DNA of 11,287 nucleotides from Bacteroidota bacterium (GTDB lineage: Bacteria > Bacteroidota > Bacteroidia > UKL13-3): positions 1 to 11,287 of the forward strand of contig CANFSD010000039.1 in the NCBI GenBank assembly GCA_947449515.1, read 5' to 3'. Shown here piece by piece: positions 1-6,746 of the stretch. The position numbers were made by a program, and so were the translations under genes. Numbering within the stretch: the first letter of the stretch is position 1; the number at the start of each line of letters is the position of its first letter. The notes beneath the pieces were generated by a model that worked only from the letters and a program-made list of their open reading frames with translations, was not told where the DNA came from and ran no database searches.

Positions 1-677
1 CCATCTGGGGTTGGGTAATCATTACCATGCACAGTGAGGGCTGCTCTTTTGCCAATGCCAGTTTGTGTAATGTATGGAACTAAATTGTTTGGAACCCCAA
101 TCGGTAATTCTCCAATAAGGGCAGATTCATGTGCACCAATTGGGTTAAAATAACGCAAGGCCACAACTTTTAAATTAGTGGCGTTTGATTGGTCTTTTAA
201 AACCTCTTCGCAAATTTGTTTGGTGTTACCGTATGGCGATTGTGCTACAGGAATAGCTGCGTTTTCATCTACTGGAGGGGTAGCTTCACCATAAACAGTG
301 CAAGAAGAAGAGAAAACTATTTGCTGAATGCTATTTTCTTGCATGGCTTCCAAAAGGTTTACGGTGCCTGCAACGTTGTTTTCATAATATTTTAAAGGAA
401 GCGCTACACTTTCACCTACTGCTTTGCTGGCGGCAAAATGAATAACAGCATGAATGTCTTTTTGTGCTGAAATAAAATCCTTGAGTTGTGCTTTGTTGCG
501 TATATCCACTTCAGCAAAATCAAAGTTTTTGCCGCTAATGGTCTTAATATTTTCTAGGACGCTGGGGTATGAATTGTCAAAATTATCGAGGGCTACTACT
601 TCATAACCTTCCTGTAATAATTCAACAATCGTGTGAGAGCCTATATACCCCGCTCCACCTGTTACAAGTATTTTCAT
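1..677 (-). CDS. galE: UDP-glucose 4-epimerase, 5' part (3' end outside window)
   Basis: This is a short-chain dehydrogenase/reductase-type epimerase that interconverts UDP-glucose and UDP-galactose in the cytoplasm, supplying sugars for polysaccharide and envelope glycan synthesis. About 225 residues are visible, starting at an ATG (677-675). Residues 7-13 form the NAD-binding loop GGAGYIG. The segment FSSSCTVYG at 122-130 carries the catalytic serine region. Tyr149 and Lys153 of the SPYGNTK segment form the YxxxK catalytic pair, at the same numbers as in E. coli GalE. The following RYFNPIGAH motif is also typical of GalE. The frame is open to the left edge, so roughly the last third (substrate-binding domain) is missing. 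The gene runs away from the toxin-antitoxin remnant, 137 bp downstream of its toxin stop. Family assignment is firm; strict substrate choice (Glc/Gal versus GlcNAc/GalNAc) cannot be read from this part. Confidence 0.93.
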   Translation of the reverse strand, partial: MKILVTGGAGYIGSHTIVELLQEGYEVVALDNFDNSYPSVLENIKTISGKNFDFAEVDIRNKAQLKDFISAQKDIHAVIHFAASKAVGESVALPLKYYENNVAGTVNLLEAMQENSIQQIVFSSSCTVYGEATPPVDENAAIPVAQSPYGNTKQICEEVLKDQSNATNLKVVALRYFNPIGAHESALIGELPIGVPNNLVPYITQTGIGKRAALTVHGNDYPTPD

Positions 678-680
678 AGT

Positions 681-714
681 TAATTTGCCTATTTTTCATA
701 GGATTTGCAAATTA
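681..714 (-). promoter_or_regulatory. nested inverted repeat in the galE leader
   Basis: Outer arms taatttg (681-687) and caaatta (708-714) enclose inner arms cctat (688-692) and atagg (698-702), with a 5-nt loop and a 5-nt one-sided bulge. The right side also contains the self-complementary atttgcaaat (703-712), so two alternative pairings exist. The structure ends 3 nt before the galE ATG and would cover the ribosome-binding area of the transcript. This is seen directly in the sequence; a regulatory role is inference. Confidence 0.3.
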
Positions 715-814
715 GTGATTTTGATTCAAATTGTATGGAACTTAGAGGATTTTTTGGGATTCCAGGAATTTATCATCAAAAAAGGCAGTTTTATTATTCC
801 CTATTGGATTTTTT

Positions 815-1176
815 TTAAATGATAATTAAATCAAGGCCTTTAATTTGAGTGAAATCGCGGTCCCCAGTTATTAATGGAATTCCCTTTACAATTGAAGTTG
901 CTGCAATTAAAGCATCTGGTGTTTTGATATTGTAATGTTGTTTTAGCCTAATACATTCATTTTTTATTTCATTGTCTAGTTGAAATGAAAAACATTGATT
1001 TATCATTTCTGTGAAAACTTTTTCTCTGATTTAAGAATACTTTTTCTTCCCAGAAGTTCAATTTCACTCACAAATGAGATAGCTAAATTGTAACTCAAAA
1101 AGGGCTCAGCATTTGGCTTTCCTTCTTTTATTGAAATAATTACATTTGTATCCGCTAAGAAATCAAATCCACTCAT
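815..1176 (-). pseudogene. PIN-domain toxin (VapC-like), broken by a 1-nt frameshift
   Basis: The PIN-domain ribonuclease toxin of a type II toxin-antitoxin pair is split into two frames. The first half starts at ATG 1176-1174 (MSGFDFLADTNVII...) and stops after 57 codons at TGA 1005-1003. The second half (MINQCFSFQ... to ...LDLIII) continues in the next frame to TAA 817-815. Restoring one A in the A5 run (1019-1023 on the plus strand, reading GAG AAA AAG TTT) joins them into one 120-residue protein, a normal VapC length. The joined protein holds the expected acidic residues: Asp9 in ADTNV, Glu38/Glu40 in SEIELLG, Asp88 in PDALIAA, and Asp106/Asp108 in TGDRDF. The start overlaps the end of the antitoxin frame by 14 nt. 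As written, no active nuclease would be made unless ribosomes or polymerase slip. It may be a real decayed gene or a homopolymer sequencing error. Confidence 0.8.
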
Positions 1177-1338
1177 CTCTTAACTTCTTTTGAAATTTTA
1201 GAGGATCAATACCCTTCTTAGATATGCCAAAAAAATTGGTTAAATTACCATTTGAAGATTTTTTTTGCGTGTTTTTAGTAATCGCAATGCTTCCTCAATT
1301 TTTTCTTTTGTAATGGGTTTTTTAAGTTCAATAAGCAC
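1163..1338 (-). pseudogene. cognate antitoxin-like small gene, frameshifted in an A8 run
   Basis: From a GTG at 1338-1336 the frame reads VLIELKKPITKEKIEEALRL and meets a TAA at 1242-1240 after 32 codons. If one A is added to the A8 run (1259-1266 on the plus strand), translation continues through NLTNFFGISKKGIDPLKFQ to a TGA at 1165-1163. This gives a 58-residue charged, helix-prone protein whose 3' end overlaps the toxin ATG by 14 nt. Size, position immediately upstream of the PIN gene, overlap and composition fit the antitoxin of such pairs; I recognise no specific antitoxin family with certainty. An in-frame stop (TGA) lies two codons before the GTG, so this is the only start in that frame. 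An ATG two nucleotides upstream (1340-1338) is in a different frame and stops after 21 codons. Like the toxin, it lacks one A relative to an intact gene. Confidence 0.6.
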
Positions 1339-1342
1339 ATAT

Positions 1343-1350
1343 CAAATATA
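1343..1350 (-). promoter_or_regulatory. -7 box (TATATTTG) for the antitoxin/toxin pair
   Basis: The minus strand reads TATATTTG, a perfect match to the Bacteroidota TAnnTTTG box. Nineteen nucleotides upstream is TTTA, a partial match to the TTTG element near -33. The box lies in the 24-bp gap after the purM stop and only 4 nt before the antitoxin GTG, which would give an almost leaderless transcript. Confidence 0.45.
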
Positions 1351-1362
1351 ACACTTTAGAAT

Positions 1363-2529
1363 CTATTTATAAATAAACTGGTGCTCGGGTGTATGTAATT
1401 CTAAAACCTTAGTTTCACTGGCTTCAACCCTGCCAATAATTTGCGCCTCAATATTAAACGATTTGGCAATGGCAATAAGGGATTCAGCCGTTTTTGGATC
1501 GGTATAAATCTCCATTAAATTACCCATGTTAAAGACTTTGTACATCTCTTGCCACTCACTACCAGATTGAGATTGAATCATTTCAAAAAGGGGCGGGGTA
1601 GCAAATAAATTATCTTTAATTATTTTATGTTCTTTGATAAAATGTAAAATCTTGGTTTGCCCACCACCTGTGCAATGCACCATACCATGAATTTGATTAA
1701 AATGGGCATCAAAAACTTCTTTAATCATTGGACTAAAGGTACGGGTAGGCGAGAGTATCATTTTACCTACATTCAAAGGATGGTTTGGCAATTGATCGCT
1801 TAATTTTAATTTGCCAGTATATACCAAATCTGCTGGTACCAATGGGTCATAGCTTTCTGAAATGGCTTTGTAGCTTGCATCTAAAACATCGTGTCTGGCC
1901 ATGGTTAGGCCATTACTTCCCATACCGCCATTGTATTGTTTTTCGTAACTGGCTTGTCCAAAGGAAGCAAAGCCCACAATTACATCACCAGGAACAATTT
2001 TATGGTTAGAAATAATTTCCGATTTTTTTGCCCTCGCCGTAACAGTAGAATCTACAATAATGGTTCGAACCAAATCGCCTACATCTGCTGTTTCGCCGCC
2101 AGTGGAGTGTATTTGCACCCCATGGTTTCTTAAGTTTTCTATAAATTCCTCCGTGCCTTCAATGATGCTTGAAATAACTTCTCCAGGAATTAGATTTTTA
2201 TTTCTGCCAATGGTAGAGGAAATGGTAATATTTTGATAAACCCCTGCACACAATAAATCGTTTAGGTTCATTACAATGGCATCTTGTGCTATGCCTTTCC
2301 AAACGCTTAAATCGCCAGTTTCTTTCCAATAAAGGTAGGCCAAAGACGATTTGGTCCCAGCCCCATCCGCGTGCATGATATTACAGAAATCATCGTCGCC
2401 GCCAAGGAAATCGGGCACTACTTTGCAAAAAGCTTGCGGAAATAATCCCTTGTCTATGTTTTTAATGGCGGCATGAACGTCTTCTTTTTGTGAAGAAACG
2501 CCACGTTTCATGTATTTATCTGCACTCAT
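1363..2529 (-). CDS. purM: phosphoribosylformylglycinamidine cyclo-ligase (AIR synthase), Bacteroidota type
   Basis: This enzyme catalyses the ATP-dependent ring closure of FGAM to 5-aminoimidazole ribonucleotide, the fifth step of de novo purine synthesis, in the cytoplasm. It is 388 residues from the chosen ATG (2529-2527), longer than the roughly 345 of E. coli PurM and matching the long form found in Bacteroides relatives. Visible motifs of the PurM/ATP-binding fold are DGAGTK (55-60), QDAIVMNLNDLLCAG (82-96) and STGGETADVGDLVRT (142-156), then a glycine-rich NGGMGSNGL segment and HGMVHCTGGGQTK in the second domain. A GTG nine bases further upstream (2538) would add MPN, but it lies inside the likely -7 box, so the ATG is preferred. 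The gene is flanked by an OmpA-like gene upstream (66 bp) and the toxin-antitoxin remnant downstream, with no other pur gene in the window. The product call is strong, based on remembered family similarity. Confidence 0.88.
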   Translation of the reverse strand: MSADKYMKRGVSSQKEDVHAAIKNIDKGLFPQAFCKVVPDFLGGDDDFCNIMHADGAGTKSSLAYLYWKETGDLSVWKGIAQDAIVMNLNDLLCAGVYQNITISSTIGRNKNLIPGEVISSIIEGTEEFIENLRNHGVQIHSTGGETADVGDLVRTIIVDSTVTARAKKSEIISNHKIVPGDVIVGFASFGQASYEKQYNGGMGSNGLTMARHDVLDASYKAISESYDPLVPADLVYTGKLKLSDQLPNHPLNVGKMILSPTRTFSPMIKEVFDAHFNQIHGMVHCTGGGQTKILHFIKEHKIIKDNLFATPPLFEMIQSQSGSEWQEMYKVFNMGNLMEIYTDPKTAESLIAIAKSFNIEAQIIGRVEASETKVLELHTPEHQFIYK

Positions 2530-2537
2530 ATTGGGCA

Positions 2538-2545
2538 CAAAAGTA
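2538..2545 (-). promoter_or_regulatory. -7 box (TACTTTTG) of purM
   Basis: The minus strand reads TACTTTTG, a full match to TAnnTTTG, ending 8 nt before the purM ATG. Transcription would start only a few bases before the ATG. No good TTTG element is seen about 19 nt further upstream, so the call rests on the -7 box alone. Its last base is the first base of the alternative GTG codon, which argues against that codon being the start. Confidence 0.45.
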
Positions 2546-2595
2546 AAGAATTTGCGCTTAACACCCTATGCCGGGTAGAATTTGTGGAAAGCCTA

Positions 2596-4548
2596 CTAAG
2601 GTTTCCCTTTGTAATCGCTCCTAAGCACGCGTACCGTGGTTCTTCTGTTTTGTTGGTGTTCCTCTTCGGTACAATCCACATCATCGCTGCAATCGTTCAC
2701 CAATTTGGTTTCACCATATCCCATAGGAGCTAAGCGGTCCTTGGCAATTCCCTTTTGAATGAGGTAGGTCACACAACTTTGGGCACGTTTCTTTGAAAGT
2801 TCCATGTTATAATCAGCCGGAGCCCTACTATCTGTATGGGAGGCCAATTCTATTACCAAACTTGGATTGCTTTTTAAAATACTTGACAGGGAGTCTAAAA
2901 CCAATTTTGCCTCTGGGCGTAAATCCCATTTGTCTAAATCGTAATAAATGCCTTGTAAGGTAATTTCAATATCGTCTGCAGGTACCAAATCCATTGGTAT
3001 GCGTATGTCAATATTGGTATCATTTAAAATATTTTGTGTGCTAATGGCCAAAGATAAACTACTCAAATATTTTTCTTTAGTTGCACTCAAAGCAATCAAT
3101 TCATTCAAAGGCAAATCAATGCTCAAGGTTCCTTTATCGTTGCTTTTAAAGGTATTTATTTTCTTTCCTTTGGCATCTATTTGGTTCAGCACAGCTGCAC
3201 TTATGGGGTTACCTGTGCTTCTATCGTATACAAAAACCTTAGCCAAAACAATCACTGGTTTAATGGCAATTGAATAAAGGTCATCATCACCTAAACCACC
3301 TTCTCTGTTAGAGCTCATAAATGCAATGGGGCCGCCTGCTGTTCTTTTATTTTCTGGTATATAAGTAATGCCAAAATCATCACCACCAGAATTAATGGGG
3401 TATTTCAAATTATTTGCCACAGCATAAGTTCCGGCGCTGTCAAAGGTTTCAAAAATATCCAAACCACCCATGCCAATTTTTCCTTTTGAAGCAAAATAAA
3501 TTTTGCCAGTTTCTGCTACAAATGGGAAGAGTTCGTCTTCCTTGCTATTTACATTTGCTCCAAGGTTTGCAGGCTTTCCCCATTGGTCTTTAATTGGATC
3601 GTAAGGAATGCGCCAAATGTCTTTTTCGCCAAATCCTCCAGGCATATCACTGCTAAAAAAGAGGGTCTTTCCATCGGCAGAAAAACTGGGGTGCCCACAA
3701 CTAAAACTATCGTTGTTAAATGGCAATGCTTTTGGTTCGACCCAAACGCCGTTTTGAAAATAACTCACATAGATTTTACATTTATTACCTGTGCCATCTT
3801 TGCCATTACATTGGGTAAAATAGATGCTACTTTCACTGCTGTCTAACCATGCAACACCTTCATTAAAATTGGTGTTGAGGGCTTTTAATGCAATGGGTTT
3901 TCCATAGCTATTGCCATTAAAAGTGGCTTCAAACAAATCAGAATATTTTTGTCCAGTCCATTCAAATGTTTCAGAACCTTGCGCTTCTTTGCGTGTTGAA
4001 GAAAAAACAATTTTGCCATTGCTAAAAAATGGCGCATAATCACTTTGGTCTGTATTAATTGTTGCAATATTTTCAACTTTAAACTTCAATGGATTTGCTT
4101 TCCAATCGCCCGCAATTGCGCAGCTTTGTTGAGCAATTTTCCCTTTAGGGTCTTCAGGATTTTCAAAACTATAATCGTAAAATGCACGCGCTGCCTCATC
4201 ATAACGCTCAAAATTTTTGAGCAATTGACCATAGCTGTATAAGATACTTGGATCGGGATATTTACTATTTAAAACTTCCTCATACCATTTAAGGGCTTGC
4301 TTAAAATTATTGCTGTTTCTGTAGCTATCTGCAATCTTAAAAAGGATTTGTTGTTTCTCTGTTTCCTCTTTTATTTTAGGATATACCTTTTGATAAAGCA
4401 AAGCAGCAGTATTGTATTTCTTTGCCATATAAGCCATATCGGCTTTGTCCAAATCTAATTGATAGGGTTTGTTTTGCTGTTCTTGCGCAAGCATCAACAA
4501 GGGCAAAAACAACATCAACATAAAATTTGCAAGCTTAACTATTCGCAT
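2596..4548 (-). CDS. OmpA-family envelope protein with TPR and PD40 propeller (PorE-like architecture), signal-peptide form
   Basis: The 650-residue exported protein has a signal peptide at 1-21 (hydrophobic run ending LMLA, cleaved before Gln22). TPR-like helices span about 30-140. A PD40/WD40-like beta-propeller spans about 168-430, with blades marked by PSFSADGKTLFFSSD and similar strings. A carboxypeptidase-regulatory-like beta-sandwich covers about 432-515. The OmpA C-terminal peptidoglycan-binding domain spans about 526-645. The OmpA residues that hold diaminopimelate, Asp573 in SHTD and Arg588 in SKKRA, are spaced 15 apart as in E. coli OmpA. Cys247 and Cys257 in the propeller and two cysteines in the NDCSDDVDC loop before the NRRT motif could form disulfides. 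It is a clear paralogue of the upstream 687-residue lipoprotein. The same module order is known from PorE of the type IX secretion system, but many OmpA-family proteins of this phylum share it and no porP or other por gene is visible, so the role is inferred only as peptidoglycan-anchored periplasmic scaffold. Confidence 0.85.
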   Translation of the reverse strand: MRIVKLANFMLMLFLPLLMLAQEQQNKPYQLDLDKADMAYMAKKYNTAALLYQKVYPKIKEETEKQQILFKIADSYRNSNNFKQALKWYEEVLNSKYPDPSILYSYGQLLKNFERYDEAARAFYDYSFENPEDPKGKIAQQSCAIAGDWKANPLKFKVENIATINTDQSDYAPFFSNGKIVFSSTRKEAQGSETFEWTGQKYSDLFEATFNGNSYGKPIALKALNTNFNEGVAWLDSSESSIYFTQCNGKDGTGNKCKIYVSYFQNGVWVEPKALPFNNDSFSCGHPSFSADGKTLFFSSDMPGGFGEKDIWRIPYDPIKDQWGKPANLGANVNSKEDELFPFVAETGKIYFASKGKIGMGGLDIFETFDSAGTYAVANNLKYPINSGGDDFGITYIPENKRTAGGPIAFMSSNREGGLGDDDLYSIAIKPVIVLAKVFVYDRSTGNPISAAVLNQIDAKGKKINTFKSNDKGTLSIDLPLNELIALSATKEKYLSSLSLAISTQNILNDTNIDIRIPMDLVPADDIEITLQGIYYDLDKWDLRPEAKLVLDSLSSILKSNPSLVIELASHTDSRAPADYNMELSKKRAQSCVTYLIQKGIAKDRLAPMGYGETKLVNDCSDDVDCTEEEHQQNRRTTVRVLRSDYKGKP

Positions 4549-4599
4549 GTTTGGTTGGTCCTATTGGAAATTGAAACGAATAAATGTTTAGGTACCCTA

Positions 4600-4630
4600 C
4601 AAATATACAAAGGCACAAAGCGTAACGAAA
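4600..4630 (-). promoter_or_regulatory. promoter of the 650-residue OmpA-like gene
   Basis: The minus strand holds TATATTTG (4607-4600), a perfect Bacteroidota -7 box. A TTTC at 4630-4627, separated by 19 nt, partly matches the TTTG element. Predicted transcription start is near 4593, leaving a leader of about 45 nt before the ATG at 4548. The spacer between the two boxes overlaps one arm of the adjacent hairpin. Confidence 0.5.
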
Positions 4631-4656
4631 TTTATGTTCGTGTCTTTGTGCCTTTG
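4608..4656. repeat. 13-bp perfect inverted repeat, hairpin or dispersed-repeat candidate
   Basis: Arms caaaggcacaaag (4608-4620) and ctttgtgcctttg (4644-4656) are perfectly complementary, with a 23-nt loop that itself contains acgaa/ttcgt. The hairpin sits 26 nt after the stop of the lipoprotein gene and directly next to the -7 box of the following gene. On the minus strand the downstream arm is followed by TATATTTG rather than a clean T-run, so it is at best an imperfect terminator. The CTTTGTGCCTTTG string resembles intergenic repeats I associate with Bacteroidota genomes; that link comes from memory and is not tested here. Confidence 0.65.
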
Positions 4657-4682
4657 CAAAATGGGCTATTGAAAATTTGACC

Positions 4683-6746
4683 CTACCTTCGAGGTGCTGG
4701 AGCTGGTCTTCCTTGTGGCGCTCTTGGTGTGCCTCTTGGAGGTGCTGCTTGCACTGGTTTAGGTTTTTCCCAATAAATATCTAATACTTTAACAGTTGTT
4801 CTTCTGTTTAATTGATGCTCAGCTTCAGTACATTTTAGGCCTTGCTCTCTTTCGTTAGGACCTTCACAATTACAATGCATAGCTGCAGAATCTTTAACGT
4901 TTTCACCGTAACCTTTAGAAACCAAACGCATGGTATCAATGCCATGACTCACTAGGTAAGCTACTGCAGAATCTGCACGTCTTTGTGATAAGCCAATATT
5001 GTAAAGAGAATCTGCTCTACAATCCGTGTGAGAACCCAATTCTATTTTTAAACTAGGGTATTTGTTCAATACAATAATCAATGAATCCAAAATCTTCGCT
5101 GCATCTGGACGAATATTAGCTTTGTCTAAGTCGTATAAAATACCACGTAAGGTAAAGGTTTCAAGTCCCAATGAATTCAATTCAAAATCTTGAATCAAGT
5201 CGGTAGATACTTCCAATCCTTTGGTAGATTTTTCTTCCATTTTACTGTCGTAGAACATTTGACGTGAAGCAAATAATTCGTAATCAGTTTTGGTTTTCAA
5301 AACAATTTTATACGAACCTACTTGGTCGGTTTTAATTACAACACGACCAGTATCATTGCTAGAGGTTAAGGTAATTACAGCGTTAGGCATTACTGCTTTC
5401 GTTTTTGCATTTCTAACCACACCACTCAAAGTAAATACCAGAGGGGTCATGCTAAAACGGTAAATATCATCTTGTCCTTTACCACCATCACGGTTACTAG
5501 AGAAATAACCACTCTCTTTGTCTTTGGCTAGGATAATTGAAAAGTCGTCGCCATGCGAGTTTATAGGCGATTTCATATTCACTGGTTCACTCCAATCAGA
5601 AACACTTCCTTTGGTCATGAAAATATCTGTACCACCTAAACCAACGTGTCCGCTTGAGGCAAAATACAAAGTTCCATCCTCATGAATGAATGGATACATT
5701 TCATCGTCTTCCGTATTTACAATAGGACCTAAGTTTACAGGATCGCCCCAAGTTTTGCTTCTTTTGCTATAGGTAACAAACCAAATATCTTTTCCTCCAT
5801 AACCGCCTGGCATATCAGAACTAAAGTACATGATTTGACCGTCTTTGGTAAGTGAAGGCTGTCCGCAGTTAAATGAATCTGAGCTAAACTCCAATGGAAC
5901 TGGATCTGACCATTCTGTTCCTGTTAAACTAGAGGTATAAATTCTGCAGCTTTTTCCTTTAAGGTTATTGTCGTAGTTACAACGCGTAACATAGGTTGTT
6001 GTAAAACGCGCATCAAATGCATTGGCACCATCATTCAATTTACCATTCAAATGGTCTTTGTCTACTAATACAGGTAATTGATAAGTAATGTTGTTAGGAT
6101 TCTTTTTATCTACTTTGTAGGTGGCGGTATATAAATCGCAATAGCCATTACCTGTCCAACCGTACATGGTGTTTCCGCTTACACCTTTTTCTCTATCAGA
6201 AGTAAAATACAATTGGTCTTTTTTAAACCATTGCGGCGCGTAATCTTCCCAACGGGTATTCAATCCTTTTACATTTTCTACGTTGTAACGTGTTTTCTCG
6301 TTTTTCCATTTCAAGGCATTCTCGCATCCTTTGATTAGCCTTTCAACCAATTGGCTGTTTTCAGGAGAAAGTTTTTGGTAGTTTTTGAATTCAACAATAG
6401 CCTCTTCAAATTTTTGGTTATTTTTCAAGGTTTTTGCCAAACGCAATTGGTTGTCGGCATTTTTAGCGTCTACCTTTAAAGCCTTACGGTACCAGCTCTC
6501 CGCATTTTTCATGTCGTTCATTAGCCAATAACAATCTGCAGCCTTGTTGGCGGCTTCAATTTTCTCTTCTTTGTTTTTGGTGCTTGAATAAACCTTGCGA
6601 TAATTATCGCCAGAAACAAAATATTCCTTTTTGATGTAAGATTCTCTCGCAGCATTTATCGAGCCTTTCTTCGACCCACATGAGGTGAGCAGGGCCACGA
6701 ATGAAATACCTAAAATCAAATTGAGTAAGTAGTATCTATTATTCAT
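4683..6746 (-). CDS. OmpA-family lipoprotein with TPR and PD40 propeller (PorE-like architecture)
   Basis: The 687-residue product is a lipoprotein: a hydrophobic signal peptide ends in the lipobox LTSC, with Cys23 as the lipid-bearing residue. The residues after it (GSKKGS) lack the acidic surface-export signal of this phylum, so a periplasm-facing anchor is likely. TPR-like helices cover about 32-150, PD40 propeller blades about 168-432, and a regulatory-like beta-sandwich about 436-520. The OmpA domain covers about 528-657, with Asp575 and Arg590 conserved for peptidoglycan binding. Cys256/Cys267 match the cysteine pair of the downstream paralogue. Extra cysteines occur at 576 (HTDCRAD) and in a longer loop (625, 627, 639). 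It ends in a 27-residue proline/arginine-rich tail (661-687) that the paralogue lacks. Lipid anchor plus peptidoglycan domain fit a PorE-like linker between outer membrane and cell wall. PorE function in type IX secretion is known for P. gingivalis; equivalence here is a hypothesis. Confidence 0.86.
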   Translation of the reverse strand: MNNRYYLLNLILGISFVALLTSCGSKKGSINAARESYIKKEYFVSGDNYRKVYSSTKNKEEKIEAANKAADCYWLMNDMKNAESWYRKALKVDAKNADNQLRLAKTLKNNQKFEEAIVEFKNYQKLSPENSQLVERLIKGCENALKWKNEKTRYNVENVKGLNTRWEDYAPQWFKKDQLYFTSDREKGVSGNTMYGWTGNGYCDLYTATYKVDKKNPNNITYQLPVLVDKDHLNGKLNDGANAFDARFTTTYVTRCNYDNNLKGKSCRIYTSSLTGTEWSDPVPLEFSSDSFNCGQPSLTKDGQIMYFSSDMPGGYGGKDIWFVTYSKRSKTWGDPVNLGPIVNTEDDEMYPFIHEDGTLYFASSGHVGLGGTDIFMTKGSVSDWSEPVNMKSPINSHGDDFSIILAKDKESGYFSSNRDGGKGQDDIYRFSMTPLVFTLSGVVRNAKTKAVMPNAVITLTSSNDTGRVVIKTDQVGSYKIVLKTKTDYELFASRQMFYDSKMEEKSTKGLEVSTDLIQDFELNSLGLETFTLRGILYDLDKANIRPDAAKILDSLIIVLNKYPSLKIELGSHTDCRADSLYNIGLSQRRADSAVAYLVSHGIDTMRLVSKGYGENVKDSAAMHCNCEGPNEREQGLKCTEAEHQLNRRTTVKVLDIYWEKPKPVQAAPPRGTPRAPQGRPAPAPRR

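Noticed and set aside
2530..2538. GTG start for purM adding MPN
   Set aside because: The GTG overlaps the last base of a perfect -7 box and the extension is not needed; the ATG at 2529 gives the usual 388-residue length.
2586..2606. Short hairpin (ggaaa-cct / agg-tttcc with a bulge) at the end of the 650-residue OmpA-like gene
   Set aside because: It overlaps the stop codon, is short and bulged, and has no T-run, so it is not supportable as a terminator.
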